Source of the DNA: Symmetrospora coprosmae
Taxonomy: Eukaryota; Basidiomycota; Cystobasidiomycetes; Symmetrosporaceae
Direction: 5' to 3'
NCBI GenBank assembly: GCA_008802785.1
Contig: VUYT01000008.1
Coordinates: forward strand, 248,001-312,000
Length of the DNA: 64,000 bases
Shown: positions 1 to 9,323 of the stretch, in pieces
Layout: every line of letters starts with the position of its first letter
Numbering within the stretch: the first letter of the stretch is position 1
Notes under the pieces: model-generated
Told to the model about the DNA's origin: nothing
Database searches by the model: none
Seen by the model: only the letters and a program-made list of their open reading frames with translations
Position numbers and translations under genes: made by a program

Positions 1-1263
1 TGTCGGGCTTGTTCTGGGACAATTGGGAGCAGTACGAGCTGCGCGCGAGCGTCCCCAAGAATATCTCAAACCCAGATACCGACAGCAACGGGCCCAATGT
101 CGTTCTCGGCAAGGCCGATTTCAAGGATGGCAGAGATATCCAGTTTGCCTTCCCGGCGGATCTGTTCAATATCACCGATGCTGCCCGCCCGACTGACGGG
201 AGCGACACGGGAGACGTCGTCATCCCGCTCAAATTCGAGATTTTCTGGGAGAAGAAGCTGCTCAACACGTTCAACTTTGAGCTGCGCCAGAAGTGGATCC
301 CATATGCCAAGATGGCCATCTGCATGAAGCCTCTCTTCGGCGAGGCGGTGCCAAAGATGTTTGTCGAATGTGAGTCGGGATCTCTGGCTGCCGGCTAGGG
401 TTGGGCTGATGCATCTTCTGTTTTCTTTCAGGGAGGGAACACCACCGACAGTTGGGCTTCCCTCTGGTCCATTGGTCTTCGCGAACAACGCAGATGGGCA
501 AGGCGATCGAGAAGCTCAACGAGCTCACCGGCGGATACGATACCTTCGAGTGAGGTTGTTCGATTCGAGAAATGACATACATCCGCTAATGCATGTCATC
601 TCACGCAGCCACACTCCGCTCTTCCAAGAAGCCGAGAACGACAACCCTTGGTGGGACGAGATGCAGACGTTCAACGAGTGCTACGTCCGGTACAAGCAGG
701 CATCGGAGTTCATTGCCGTGCACGATCTAGACGAGCTGCTGGCACCTCACACCGACTTCCCGTGGACCAAGGAGTTTATTCACGAGTACCTCACAGTCAA
801 CTGGACATCTGTCGATCCAGACGCTGCCTCCTTGCAGATGCCTATGACCTGGGTAGACAAGAAGCGATACGGTCAAATGCCAGACTCGCGGTTCCTCGAT
901 GTGGATCCGACTCTATCCGCGAAGGATGTGAGCGAGATGCAGCAGCTCCTCCTCACCACGGATGGTATCGTCGAGAAGCATGACTGGAAGCCAACGTACA
1001 TCAAGTCGCTGCACCGCTCTGCCAAGGCACGAGGAGCGAACATCCACTGGGGATGGCCTGGCCCCAGCACTGAGCAATCCCCATACAGCCTCATTATCTA
1101 CCACGCGCGCAGCGAGCAGTTTTGGCCGAAGAGCGAATACCACGCTTGGCCGTTGGAGAACAAGAGCATTGTGGCGCACTGGGCGAACCTGGTCAGGCGG
1201 ATACGGCGACTCAACCTCAATTCCGTGTATAAGACGGACGTCACCTCCGGCAACGAAGTATAG
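1..1263 (+). CDS. GT92 (DUF23)-like glycosyltransferase, 5'-partial
   Basis: Three exons are visible: <1-369, 432-549 and 609-1263, joined by GT-AG introns of 62 and 59 bases. The 5' end, including any membrane anchor, lies outside the window. The product carries a hydrophobic stretch ending in DLDELL near bases 715-745, the DxDE signature expected at the metal and nucleotide-sugar site of GT92 enzymes. A segment reading LQMPMTWVDKKRYG follows, matching the layout of the second GT92-like gene at 38648-40654, which reads DTDEYP at the same point. Family members are usually type II Golgi enzymes that add hexoses to surface glycans. Substrate cannot be told from sequence. The family call rests on motif and architecture only. 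Confidence 0.6.
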
Positions 1264-1795
1264 ACAGTCCAAATGTATCTATCACTCCACCCTGCAGTAA
1301 ATAGACGCGCTATAATACGGTCGGCTTGTTTGGGCCGCGCTACCCCTTTGACGACGTGGGACAAGGCAGGCAGCTGCTACTTTCTCACGATCTGTGGCGA
1401 GACAGATATGGATTACTTTGAAGCAGCTGATTAGACGTCACAGCAGCATCTGGCTGTTCGGGCAGTTGCTCCAACGTATGTCAGCTGTCAGGCTTCGCCT
1501 TGACGCGTGCTCTGCAGCAAAGCCGCGAGGCGACGACGAGGTCTATTTCAAGACGGCTCTCTGGCCTCTTACAGACTATAAAGCGCAGTCAACTGCTCTG
1601 ATGATGTTCCTTTCCTCTCTAACAGTCACCACCTACTCCATCCCCGCCTCCAGCACATCTCCCACTTTTACTGCTCCTTGCCTTTCTAACGCACCACCAG
1701 CTCACCCGCCCTCTTACTCCACATCATCAGCAACACCAGGCCAGACCTAACTGACCATTGCATTGTCTGACCAGCCCACTCTCATATCCGGCACC
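1264..1795. other. intergenic, about 530 bases
   Basis: No convincing gene is seen here. A TATAAAG at 1577-1583 could be a core promoter element for the gene that starts near 1796. The short open frame at 1394-1750 has low-complexity, non-protein-like composition and is not called. Confidence 0.4.
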
Positions 1796-3000
1796 ATGAC
1801 TTATCAGCCACTCCGCCAGCGAAGTCCTCCACGTCAGGCTGATGCGACTGTCATCAGTCTGTCCCGCAAAGCGGAAACATATGGGGCCAGCAGACAGGAC
1901 CGCTATTGGTCTGGGCGTACTGGAATGACCCCGACGCCGAACCCGACGAAGTGGAGATTGCGTGGTATGTAGGAAAGGCAGCGTTGCGGAGATTGGAGCA
2001 GCTGCATGCGTACAACAATGGGCCAACCAACGATCGTCCTCTGGGGTTGTGGTGGGAGTATGATGAGGCTGATCATCGCAGCTGGCTCACTGATATACCG
2101 TGAGTAGATACGACCAAACAACTCTGGCTACATTGCCGAACTTGCTGACTGCTGCCGGTCTCTCGGCGTATATAGCCAAAAAGAGGAGCGGAGGACTGCA
2201 AGAACTGAGTCAACTGCTACAACTGCTACAACTGCTACCGGACAGTCCTCTAGCTCCGGGAATGGTCGTCGAGATCGTCCTCCTGCTACTGGACAGGCAT
2301 CTAACCCTGAGATTGATCGTCAACGTCATTCTCCTGCTCCACCGACCAGGAATCCGTCCCCTGCTTCAACGCCCAGAAATGCACCTAGAGCGGCAACTCC
2401 TGTTGGGCGACGCCATCCGAGCCCACCGCGCAGCCCTAGCCCCAGCCAGATCGCAGAAAATTTCGCGAGAGCTGCCAGGACTGGGCCAAGGCCCGCAGAG
2501 ATTCCTCACGAGCCTCGACAGTCCCTGCCATACCACGAAGGCTGTCTTCCTAACGGATGCAGTTCGACCCTGGACCAGGTTGTGCCTGTAAGGGTCGCGT
2601 ATGCGATGACTTACCACCACCCGTATCCCGGTACACACAACACTTACCCATTCGCCGGCTTCCAGCTAAGAATGCTGGATCAGTACGGCTTGTGGGATGT
2701 GCGCACCAGCCCGATGTTCATTGTGCGAGCCGACTGGAAGGTTATCATGGCAGGCAGCCGCAACTTCCGGCTCGGCAGAAACACAGCTGGCGAGGTGTAC
2801 CTCTCCTTCGACCGACCATCTCAATCCCGCCCGGGTCAATCACGGAATTCACGATCGTTGGCTTTTCGCAGAAGAAGCAGGTCCTGTGGGAGAAGCCGAC
2901 GCGCCAGATCTACTTCGTGGATCCTGATGGTAATCAGCGCAATGTTACCGGGAGCTTCCTGCGGACCAATCATCGCTGGTCTTTCGAGCCGGACCGTTGA
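1796..3000 (+). pseudogene. copy A of a tandem unknown gene family, frame-shifted
   Basis: This is a diverged copy of the gene at 3504-4738. Matching pieces occur in the same order: an N-terminal block around LLVWAYWND (copy B: VLVWAWRYD), one intron at the same place (2100-2175), a Pro/Ser/Thr-rich linker, then a C-terminal block with RADWKVI, SRNFRLGR, SFDRP, WEKPTRQIYFVDPDG and WSFEPD. Reading through needs two changes of frame. One is near 1880, at or close to a run of four G. The other is near 2820-2840, in a C/G-rich stretch between FDRP and FTIVGF. No GT-AG intron of normal size explains either. It is probably a decaying gene; two assembly errors in homopolymers would be the alternative. 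The family is not recognised. Confidence 0.55.
2211..2238 (+). repeat. 9-base tandem repeat, three copies
   Basis: The unit CAACTGCTA is repeated three times with the last copy slightly short. In the reading frame of copy A it encodes a Thr/Ala run within the low-complexity linker. Confidence 0.7.
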
Positions 3001-3503
3001 GCAGACCTCAGCCCCTTCGCCTCTTTATCTGGGTTTTAACTCCACCATACCAATACAAAACAGCCGTCGACATTTATGTCGCCAAAGGGCCTCAGAGCTT
3101 TGACCTTGATCCTCTCCCTGTATCAGAGTTTTTCTTGCCAACAAGCTGAGATTCGCTCCATGCACGTCTGCGACTACGGTAGTACAGCTTGGCTAGGAAG
3201 GCCCAGCCGAAAGCAAACCGGCAAGCCTCACTGCTGGTCTTTGTCAACACTGAGAGACACGCTACATTGCGATGGGCAACCGTCCGTTGTGGCCTGTGGC
3301 ACGTCACTGACGTCGATGACTAGCCCGATTGACATACTCAAAGAGTCTCACCTGACTGACATGCCGGACAAGCCTTCAAATCGCCTTCATATCGAGGCAT
3401 TAATGCGAATGTCTGCGTGACGGCTGAGCTGCCCTATCTCGACTCTTCCCCTTCCACCGAATCTATTCGCAGTCTCCTCGAAAAAGCCTGATCTAGTTAC
3501 GGC
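3001..3503. other. spacer between the tandem copies
   Basis: About 500 bases separate copy A from copy B. One open frame (3076-3420, 114 residues) begins with an ATG and a hydrophobic, signal-peptide-like N-terminus ending near SLYQSFSC, but the rest has no recognisable composition or domain and no paralog. I see no other structure. Confidence 0.35.
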
Positions 3504-4738
3504 ATGTCCAGCCTGCCCTCCCGACGCGGCCAAACGGCAATCTCCATCGGCTCGAACGGTCAAGATCCTGTCCGTACGGAACGATCCTCTTCCCGCAGCG
3601 CTCCCAGCATCGCCTCGAGCCAGCTGTACGTCCCTCGGGGCGAGAGGCCGCCTGACGGCCATGTCATCGGGATTGAGCGCACGGGCCGCCTTGGAGGGAC
3701 GGTCCTCGTTTGGGCATGGCGATACGACCTCGCTCCCCCCTGCGTCGCCGAGATGTCGAGCCTGCTCATACCCCACTCTCTCATGCGTATGGCACAGCTG
3801 TACGACGACGGAGTGGTGGTTGACGCGGAGCATCCACGGCCAACGTGGAATCTGAACGAGAGGGCAGGCACATGGAGCGATATATTGTCAGTCGTACGCC
3901 TCTGACAAAAAGCGAATATCAGTGACAAGACTGACGCTGCCTACCTTCGTACCGGAAAAGTGCGGAGAATGCGACAGTCATGACCATCGAAGACTACAAC
4001 ACCATGAGACGGAGATGTGGCCTGGGAGAGAGCTCCATGACTCGACGCAGAGCTCCATCGCCTACACGATCCGCGGATACAGCTTCGTCGAAGGAGCGGC
4101 CGTCATCTGGCAGCTCATTACTACTCAACGAGAACGCCAACGATCCACGAGGACTTGGCGCGGCTCTTGAGGCCGCAGCCATGAGTGCTTCCCTCCTGGT
4201 ACCCCGATTGCCGCCCACTCCCATCCCGTGGAGACCACAGGGTGCATCGCCTGGCCTGCCACTCGGCAGCGATCTGAATCGCCTTGTGGACGGCGGTTCC
4301 AGGCCGTGTGTGTTCTTCATGGTCTACTCCAAGATTCACCTTCCGTCAGGCATCAAATACCCGCTTGCAGCGATGCAGCTCCGGGGCATCACCAGCGAAG
4401 GACAGCTCGATCCGCATGGCAGCTACATCATTCGAGCAGACTGGGATCTCGTCGTCCCGTACTCAAAGAACTTTGCCATCGGCAAGACCCGCCGAGGGGC
4501 GGTATGGATCAGCTTTGATCGACCAGCCGAGAACGCGTCCGACGGGGGCAGGCCAGTGTACGAACGCTTCAGGATCGAAGGCTTTGAGTACAAAGGCGGC
4601 GTGTTCTGGGAGCGACCGGAGAGGAAGGTGCTGGTGACGGGGCCGGATGGCATACGCACGAGGATCGAGCAACACTTTCCTCGGAAGTTTTCGCGCTTCT
4701 CCTTCGAGCCACCAAGCTATGAGCCCACGAGCGAGTAG
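3504..4738 (+). CDS. copy B of a tandem unknown gene family, apparently intact
   Basis: Two exons, 3504-3886 and 3961-4738, give 386 residues; the intron (GTCAGT donor) sits at the position of the copy A intron. Residues 1-55 are Ser/Arg-rich. A short conserved block around VLVWAWRYD follows, then a Ser/Thr/Pro linker, and from about residue 230 to the end a compact globular-looking domain. Landmarks there are MQLRGITSEGQ, RADWDLVVPYSKNF, SFDRPAE, FRIEGFEYKGGVFWERPE, VTGPDGIRTR and FSFEPP. There is no signal peptide or membrane segment, so it is probably intracellular. The aromatic-rich beta pattern of the C-terminal domain faintly recalls DNA- or partner-binding beta folds such as velvet, but the velvet signatures are absent and I assign no function. 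Confidence 0.7.
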
Positions 4739-4894
4739 GCTCACCGTGGTGACGGCGGGACGAGCAGCAAGGGAGCAGTGGCGAACACGCAGATTAGGGA
4801 ATACTCGGAGCCGGTGGAGCCGAGCTGGGAATAATGTATAGTCCAGGACAATGTCTGCGATGTACAGGGGATTAATCTGTGCAGAGTATTGCGT

Positions 4895-6778
4895 CTAAGC
4901 GCCAACGAGCGTGCCCTTGGCGCCCTGAGTAACGCTATCCACCGTAGTGACCGGTCGCCGAGGTGCGGCCGTCGCAACCTGCGGCGCGAGAGGCCTTCCC
5001 ATTGCCTGAATGTACCTCATCGCGACCTTGCTAGGCCGGCGAAGGCTCGCTCCAGCCGCGACGCACAGGCTGAGGAGGACAAGGCTTCCTGCCTGATGTG
5101 CTGCTGCGAGCTGGATGGGGACGAGGTAGACGAGTGTGCTGATACCGAGCGCGACCTGGACGAACGCCATGCCCGTCGTCGCCTTGAGCCAGCGGAGTGT
5201 CTGTGGCGGGACGTGCGCAGCCATGGCCGGGCGGCGGGCATACAGGAACAGCGAGACGATCGCTGTGAAAGTTGTCGTTGCCAATACGCGATGGTCGAAT
5301 TGGACCGTCGTCGGATTCTCGAGAGAGTTGCGCAAGTACAGGTCCGACCCGTCGGCGGAACGCGAGTAGCGGTGAGAGTATAGCTCTGAGACGGGAGGGA
5401 CGATGCTGTCGCCCATGTAGGGGAAGGTATTGTAGAGGAGCCCAGCATCAAGGCCGGCAACAAAGGCGCCTGCGCAGTCGAGGATGGTTGAGTTCAGCCT
5501 GTGGTAGCGCAACCGAGAACGAGAGAACCCACCTGAGATGGCAGTCAGGAAGATAAGACCGGTAAGGCCGCTGACGACCACCCTCAAACGATTCGCTTGT
5601 GGGTTGTTGAGCTTCCTCAGGCTCTCCTGCACCCCACCCTGAACTCCCGCAACGCTCTGACCGAGCTTTGCGAGTTTCCAGTCGGCCCTGATGCCCATTG
5701 CGTGTCGGAGAGACAGAGCATAGACAAGGAAAGCCATGCCCAAGTGTGCGGCCAGCCTGTACTGAGACACGCGAGGCACGCCGTCTCTTGCCTGGATGGC
5801 TTCGGTCGTGATGCCTGATTTGACCATGTACCAGCCGAGAGCGCCCTGCCCTCCTATCAATGTAGCGATGCCGAAGAGCATGGCTGCCGTCTTCTTGCTC
5901 GCTTTGCGTTTGTACAGGAAGTACGGGATGGGCGCCAAGAAGGCGAGGCCAATGATGCGGCCGAGGAAGCGATGACCCCATTCCCAGCCGTAGATGCGCT
6001 TGAACTCGTCGAGTGTCATATCCTTATTCATGAGCGTGCCCTCTGGGGTGACCATGTACTTGTTGTACTCGTCCATCCATGCTTCGTGAGAGAGCGGAGG
6101 TAGAGTGCCGGTGACCAGGTTCCACTCGGTGATGCTGAGCCCGGACTCGGTCAGGCGAGTCAGGCCGCCGACGACGACAATGGCGAACACGAGACCGGAT
6201 ATGACGAAGAGGTGGGTCGATATCGCTGGTGACGTGAGGGTAGGCAGGGGATGTGTCGACGAGGAGGAGGAGGAGGAAGACGAAGAGGAGGAGGAACTGC
6301 CGTCGCCTGCGTCGGCGGCATGGCCAAGGGGGGATAGCGGGGCGGTGGAGGTGGATTGCGGGCGGGCGAGTAAGCGGGTGCTTCTCGATGATGCTGATCT
6401 GAGTGCCTGTCGCAGGGCTGATATGCTGGAGCTGGGCAGTCGCGTGCTCTTGCCTGGCGGCGTGCTGGTGGCAAAAGTTCTGGCTCTGCCCGAGGAGCTC
6501 GAGCCAGACAGCAGGGAGGACCAGGACGACTGAAGCAAGGGTGTAGATGCTGATGATGGCGTGCGCCTCGATGGTCTTGCTGCTGCTGCTGCTCCCCGCG
6601 AGCTCGTCGTGAATGCAAAGGATCTTGCTCCGACCTGGCCCGATCCCGGAGCTGGCCGCAGGAAGGAGGTGGTGGCACGTCGAGCTGAGCAGGAGAGGAA
6701 AGGCGACAGCAACGGGGACGAGGACGAGGATGATCTGAGCATGGCGTGCAATGACACAGATGCTGGATGTGCTGCCAT
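4895..6778 (-). CDS. COX15: COX15, heme A synthase
   Basis: Exons 6778-5533 and 5469-4895 on the minus strand give 606 residues. COX15 converts heme O to heme A for cytochrome c oxidase in the inner mitochondrial membrane. Family features are clear: GGLTRLTESGLSITEWN near the first membrane helix, WGHRFLGR, HLGMAFLVY, LDAGLLYNTFPYMGD, FDHRVLATT and AHQAGSLVLL, which supply the heme-ligand histidines, with about eight membrane helices. The first 190 residues are Ser/Ala/Arg-rich and include a run of 14 serines, an unusually long mitochondrial presequence. The 63-base intron is a multiple of three with no stop codon, so a retained intron would insert 21 residues. It lies head-to-head with the BolA gene, 121 bases between start codons. 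Confidence 0.93.
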   Translation of the reverse strand: MAAHPASVSLHAMLRSSSSSSPLLSPFLSCSARRATTSFLRPAPGSGQVGARSFAFTTSSRGAAAAARPSRRTPSSASTPLLQSSWSSLLSGSSSSGRARTFATSTPPGKSTRLPSSSISALRQALRSASSRSTRLLARPQSTSTAPLSPLGHAADAGDGSSSSSSSSSSSSSSTHPLPTLTSPAISTHLFVISGLVFAIVVVGGLTRLTESGLSITEWNLVTGTLPPLSHEAWMDEYNKYMVTPEGTLMNKDMTLDEFKRIYGWEWGHRFLGRIIGLAFLAPIPYFLYKRKASKKTAAMLFGIATLIGGQGALGWYMVKSGITTEAIQARDGVPRVSQYRLAAHLGMAFLVYALSLRHAMGIRADWKLAKLGQSVAGVQGGVQESLRKLNNPQANRLRVVVSGLTGLIFLTAISGGFSRSRLRYHRLNSTILDCAGAFVAGLDAGLLYNTFPYMGDSIVPPVSELYSHRYSRSADGSDLYLRNSLENPTTVQFDHRVLATTTFTAIVSLFLYARRPAMAAHVPPQTLRWLKATTGMAFVQVALGISTLVYLVPIQLAAAHQAGSLVLLSLCVAAGASLRRPSKVAMRYIQAMGRPLAPQVATAAPRRPVTTVDSVTQGAKGTLVGA

Positions 6779-6899
6779 GGTGAAGTGAAGTGAGGTGTTC
6801 TATCAAGAGGGCAAAGCATCTCGGGTCCATCCGATTAGGAGTGGTCGCCTGTGCCTGTGCTTCTCGTGCTTCTGGCGACTTCACAGCAATCGCACAACC
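6779..6899. promoter_or_regulatory. compact bidirectional promoter between COX15 and the BolA gene
   Basis: Only 121 bases lie between the two start codons, so both 5' leaders and any shared regulatory sites must fit here or overlap the coding regions. No TATA box is visible. Both products act in mitochondrial cofactor chemistry, which makes co-expression plausible; this is inference from position. Confidence 0.5.
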
Positions 6900-7739
6900 A
6901 TGAGACAGACACTTACAGCATCTATGCAGGCCTGCTTGAGGCGGGCAGCCTCTTCTCCTTCGTTGTTTTCCTCCTCCACCTCCACCTCCTCGCGCTCCTT
7001 GTCGTCCTTGCGTCTCACCTCGTCCTCCTTCTCCGCCTCGTCCATTTCATCGTCATCCTACCCTCTACTCGCCCGGCATGGACAGACATTGCGCTACGCA
7101 TCATCGACAAAGGGCACGTCATCCGATCAGAACGCAGAGAAGGTATCGGCCCATGAGCAGCCCAGCACCTCGCCAGACCAGTCGACAAAGCCTCTGGAGT
7201 GCGCACGCTGCCATGCTCTTGCTCTTTGGCCAGGAGTCGCTAACGCCCAGGTCGTTGACGCACGCAGGCACCCCGTTGGCACTGAAGGGACAAGCTCATC
7301 GAGCAGGGACGCGGCCACAGTCCACCAGGAAGCCGAAGAGGCAGCCGACGAGAGCCATACCTTGATGAGCGAGCAGGAGAAGGAGATTCTCCACAAGCTG
7401 CAGAAGAACTTTCCCTCTTCTACAATAGCCGTACAAGATGTCAGCGGTGGGTCCCGTTCACTGTCCTTCATGCTGTTTGGGAGAGGGGAGAAACGAGCTG
7501 ATGCGGGCTCGTCCAGGCGGATGCGGTACCTTCTTCGCCATCTCGGTCGAAAGCGACAAGTTCAAGGGCTTGAGCAAGATCAAGCAGCACCAGCTCGTCA
7601 ACAAGGTGCTAGAGGAGGAGGTCAAGACTTGGCATGGGATGCAGGTGAGGACGTACTCTTCCCGGACCTGTCGGGGAGGCCGTACGCTGAATCCGAGCCG
7701 CACCCTTCGCAGCTCAAGACACAGGCTCTGCAGGCGTAG
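6900..7739 (+). CDS. mitochondrial BolA-family protein (BOL3-like)
   Basis: Exons 6900-7446, 7517-7644 and 7713-7739 give 233 residues. The last 80 residues form a BolA domain: EKEILHKLQKNFPSS, VQDVSGGCGTFFAISVES, FKGLSKIKQHQLVNKVLEEE and WHGMQLKTQ. The Cys after GG and the His in KQHQLVN are the residues that coordinate or sit by a [2Fe-2S] cluster with monothiol glutaredoxin in this family. The N-terminus is rich in Ser/Arg/Ala and fits a presequence, so the protein probably helps deliver Fe-S clusters in mitochondria, as yeast Bol1 and Bol3 do. The stretch around 7198-7270 may hide an additional intron, because the residues it encodes look unlike the rest; the frame stays open either way. 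Confidence 0.85.
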   Translation: MRQTLTASMQACLRRAASSPSLFSSSTSTSSRSLSSLRLTSSSFSASSISSSSYPLLARHGQTLRYASSTKGTSSDQNAEKVSAHEQPSTSPDQSTKPLECARCHALALWPGVANAQVVDARRHPVGTEGTSSSSRDAATVHQEAEEAADESHTLMSEQEKEILHKLQKNFPSSTIAVQDVSGGSRSLSFMLFGRGEKRADAGSSRRMRYLLRHLGRKRQVQGLEQDQAAPARQQGARGGGQDLAWDAGEDVLFPDLSGRPYAESEPHPSQLKTQALQA

Positions 7740-8012
7740 GCCACTGGTAGATGTAACCATAGACGTGTATTCCGCTAGAAGCAACATCGCAAACATGATA
7801 GAGATATTGCTATCGCATGTCGTGCCCACCTTGAGCAGGAGCATGTCCCGCCAGCCCAGCTTCTTTTGCCACCCGAGAAGCGTGACGTCTTCGCGCGCTC
7901 ACGGGCGCTGCACCTTTGCTCTCCTCCACGAAGCACCCTCAGCTATAGCACAGCACCATCTGCCACAGCGTAGCATCATCAGCAGCGGCGTCTTGAGCCC
8001 CCTCCGCATACC

Positions 8013-8850
8013 ATGGACTTCTTGTGCGCTGCCCTCGCCATTCAGAGGACTGCGGTGCAAACCGGTGTTCAGCGCCACCAGCGACATGCAACTGATCAGT
8101 AACCACCCTATCCAGCTGTCTGCCCATTCTCTGCGGCTGTAGCTCAAAGCTGAGCCAGGAAGGTAAGCTCAGTGCCTGCTCCGTGCATGGTCGAGAGCCG
8201 TGACTGAATTCCCTCCGGCGCAGGCAACGATCCGCGCGTCTGTAGGCTCGAGGTCTCTCTACGGTCTCTGCAGTTTGGCAACAGTGCTGACCCAGTGCTC
8301 ACCTGTCCTCTTCAGGCCCAAAGTGCAATAACCTTGCCGTCCAGGTGCGCCTTCTCGGCAGCTGAACTGCTGCAGAGAGCCAAGCCAGGCTGACCGTCAC
8401 AACCTCGTTTGCGCGCACAGCCCGTCAAGAAGCGGGACTGGTTCGAGCTGTTCTGCATCCCTATCATCCCCTACAGCTCGTCGCACGAATGGCGCTGTGC
8501 GTTAGCTCCTGCGCTCTCTGCCGAGCCGCTTCGTGCTGATCATTTCGCTCATTCTGGTCGCCTTTCTCTTCGACACAGGTGGTATCTGCCAGGTCAGCCG
8601 CCCGCATACGCACCGTCGTCTATAAGGCTAGCTCAGCTGACATACGACCTATATTCCGCCCTTCCTCACCTATGTTCGTCCGCAACCACAGTGGGCTGTG
8701 GACCGAAAGCAAGGCGGGTGGGAGCCAATGCACCCTGGCCAGCAACAGCAAGGCCCACCTCAAGGGGGTCATTACATGCAGCCAGGATACGCGCCGCAGA
8801 ACTACGGTGGACCGCAGCAGTTCCAGCCAGGATACGGCCCTAAGCAGTAG
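8013..8850 (+). CDS. small zinc-ribbon protein with Gln/Pro/Gly/Tyr-rich tail
   Basis: Seven exons, 8013-8023, 8116-8162, 8224-8241, 8316-8344, 8421-8496, 8579-8592 and 8692-8850, give 117 residues. Only this chain of GT-AG introns joins the conserved pieces. The product starts MDFFCLPILCGCSSK, has a first Cys pair in CPKCNN, the hallmark WFELFCIPIIPYSS, and a second Cys pair in CGICQW: a rubredoxin-like zinc ribbon of the fungal zinc_ribbon_15 type. The tail (residues 72-117) is GQQQQGPPQGG followed by two GY/NYGGP-type repeats and may be disordered or phase-separating. Function of the family is not established. Exons of 11, 14 and 18 bases are very short, so automatic predictors would probably miss the gene. 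Confidence 0.8.
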
Positions 8851-9323
8851 TCGCTTCGCTGCGACCTCTTCGCCGAGCCTGCTTCGCCGTGAGGAAGTCG
8901 CCATCTGCTGGCCCTGCTCATCATCAATCGCGCCTGCTCATTCGCGCCCTATACATACATGTAGCGACAGTCACCCTTTTAATGGGTAGTGTACATCCCT
9001 CCTGTCTGCCTCACATAATTCGCGCCGGAACTCCCTCCGCCCTTAGCACAACTCCTGCACCTGCAAGAGCGACCTGCTCAGCATGGAACCAAGAAGTGTA
9101 GAGCTGTACCAGCGCAGCGATGTGGGAAGCTCCCTGTTGCACACTGCGATGCTCGTCCCTCTGTTTGCACGTACGTCTGCTACCCCTATTTTCGAGATCA
9201 GGCACAGTGCCGTTGGGCTGCGTCACTGCCCTGGTGCGCAAGATCGCATGAAGGCAGCTTCTCGTTGCACGCATCCACACACTGACTCGCGCGCAGCTCG
9301 CAGGCTACAACCATCCGCTGAAG
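8851..9323. other. intergenic, about 470 bases
   Basis: This holds the 3' end of the zinc-ribbon gene and the upstream region of the UbiB gene. No TATA box or gene could be supported. Confidence 0.4.

Noticed and set aside
8270-8312. FGNSADPVLTCP open reading in intron 3 of the zinc-ribbon gene, looking like a zinc-ribbon exon
   Set aside because: Using it would require an 11-base intron; the 18-base exon at 8224-8241 joined to 8316 gives the same CPKC motif with normal introns.
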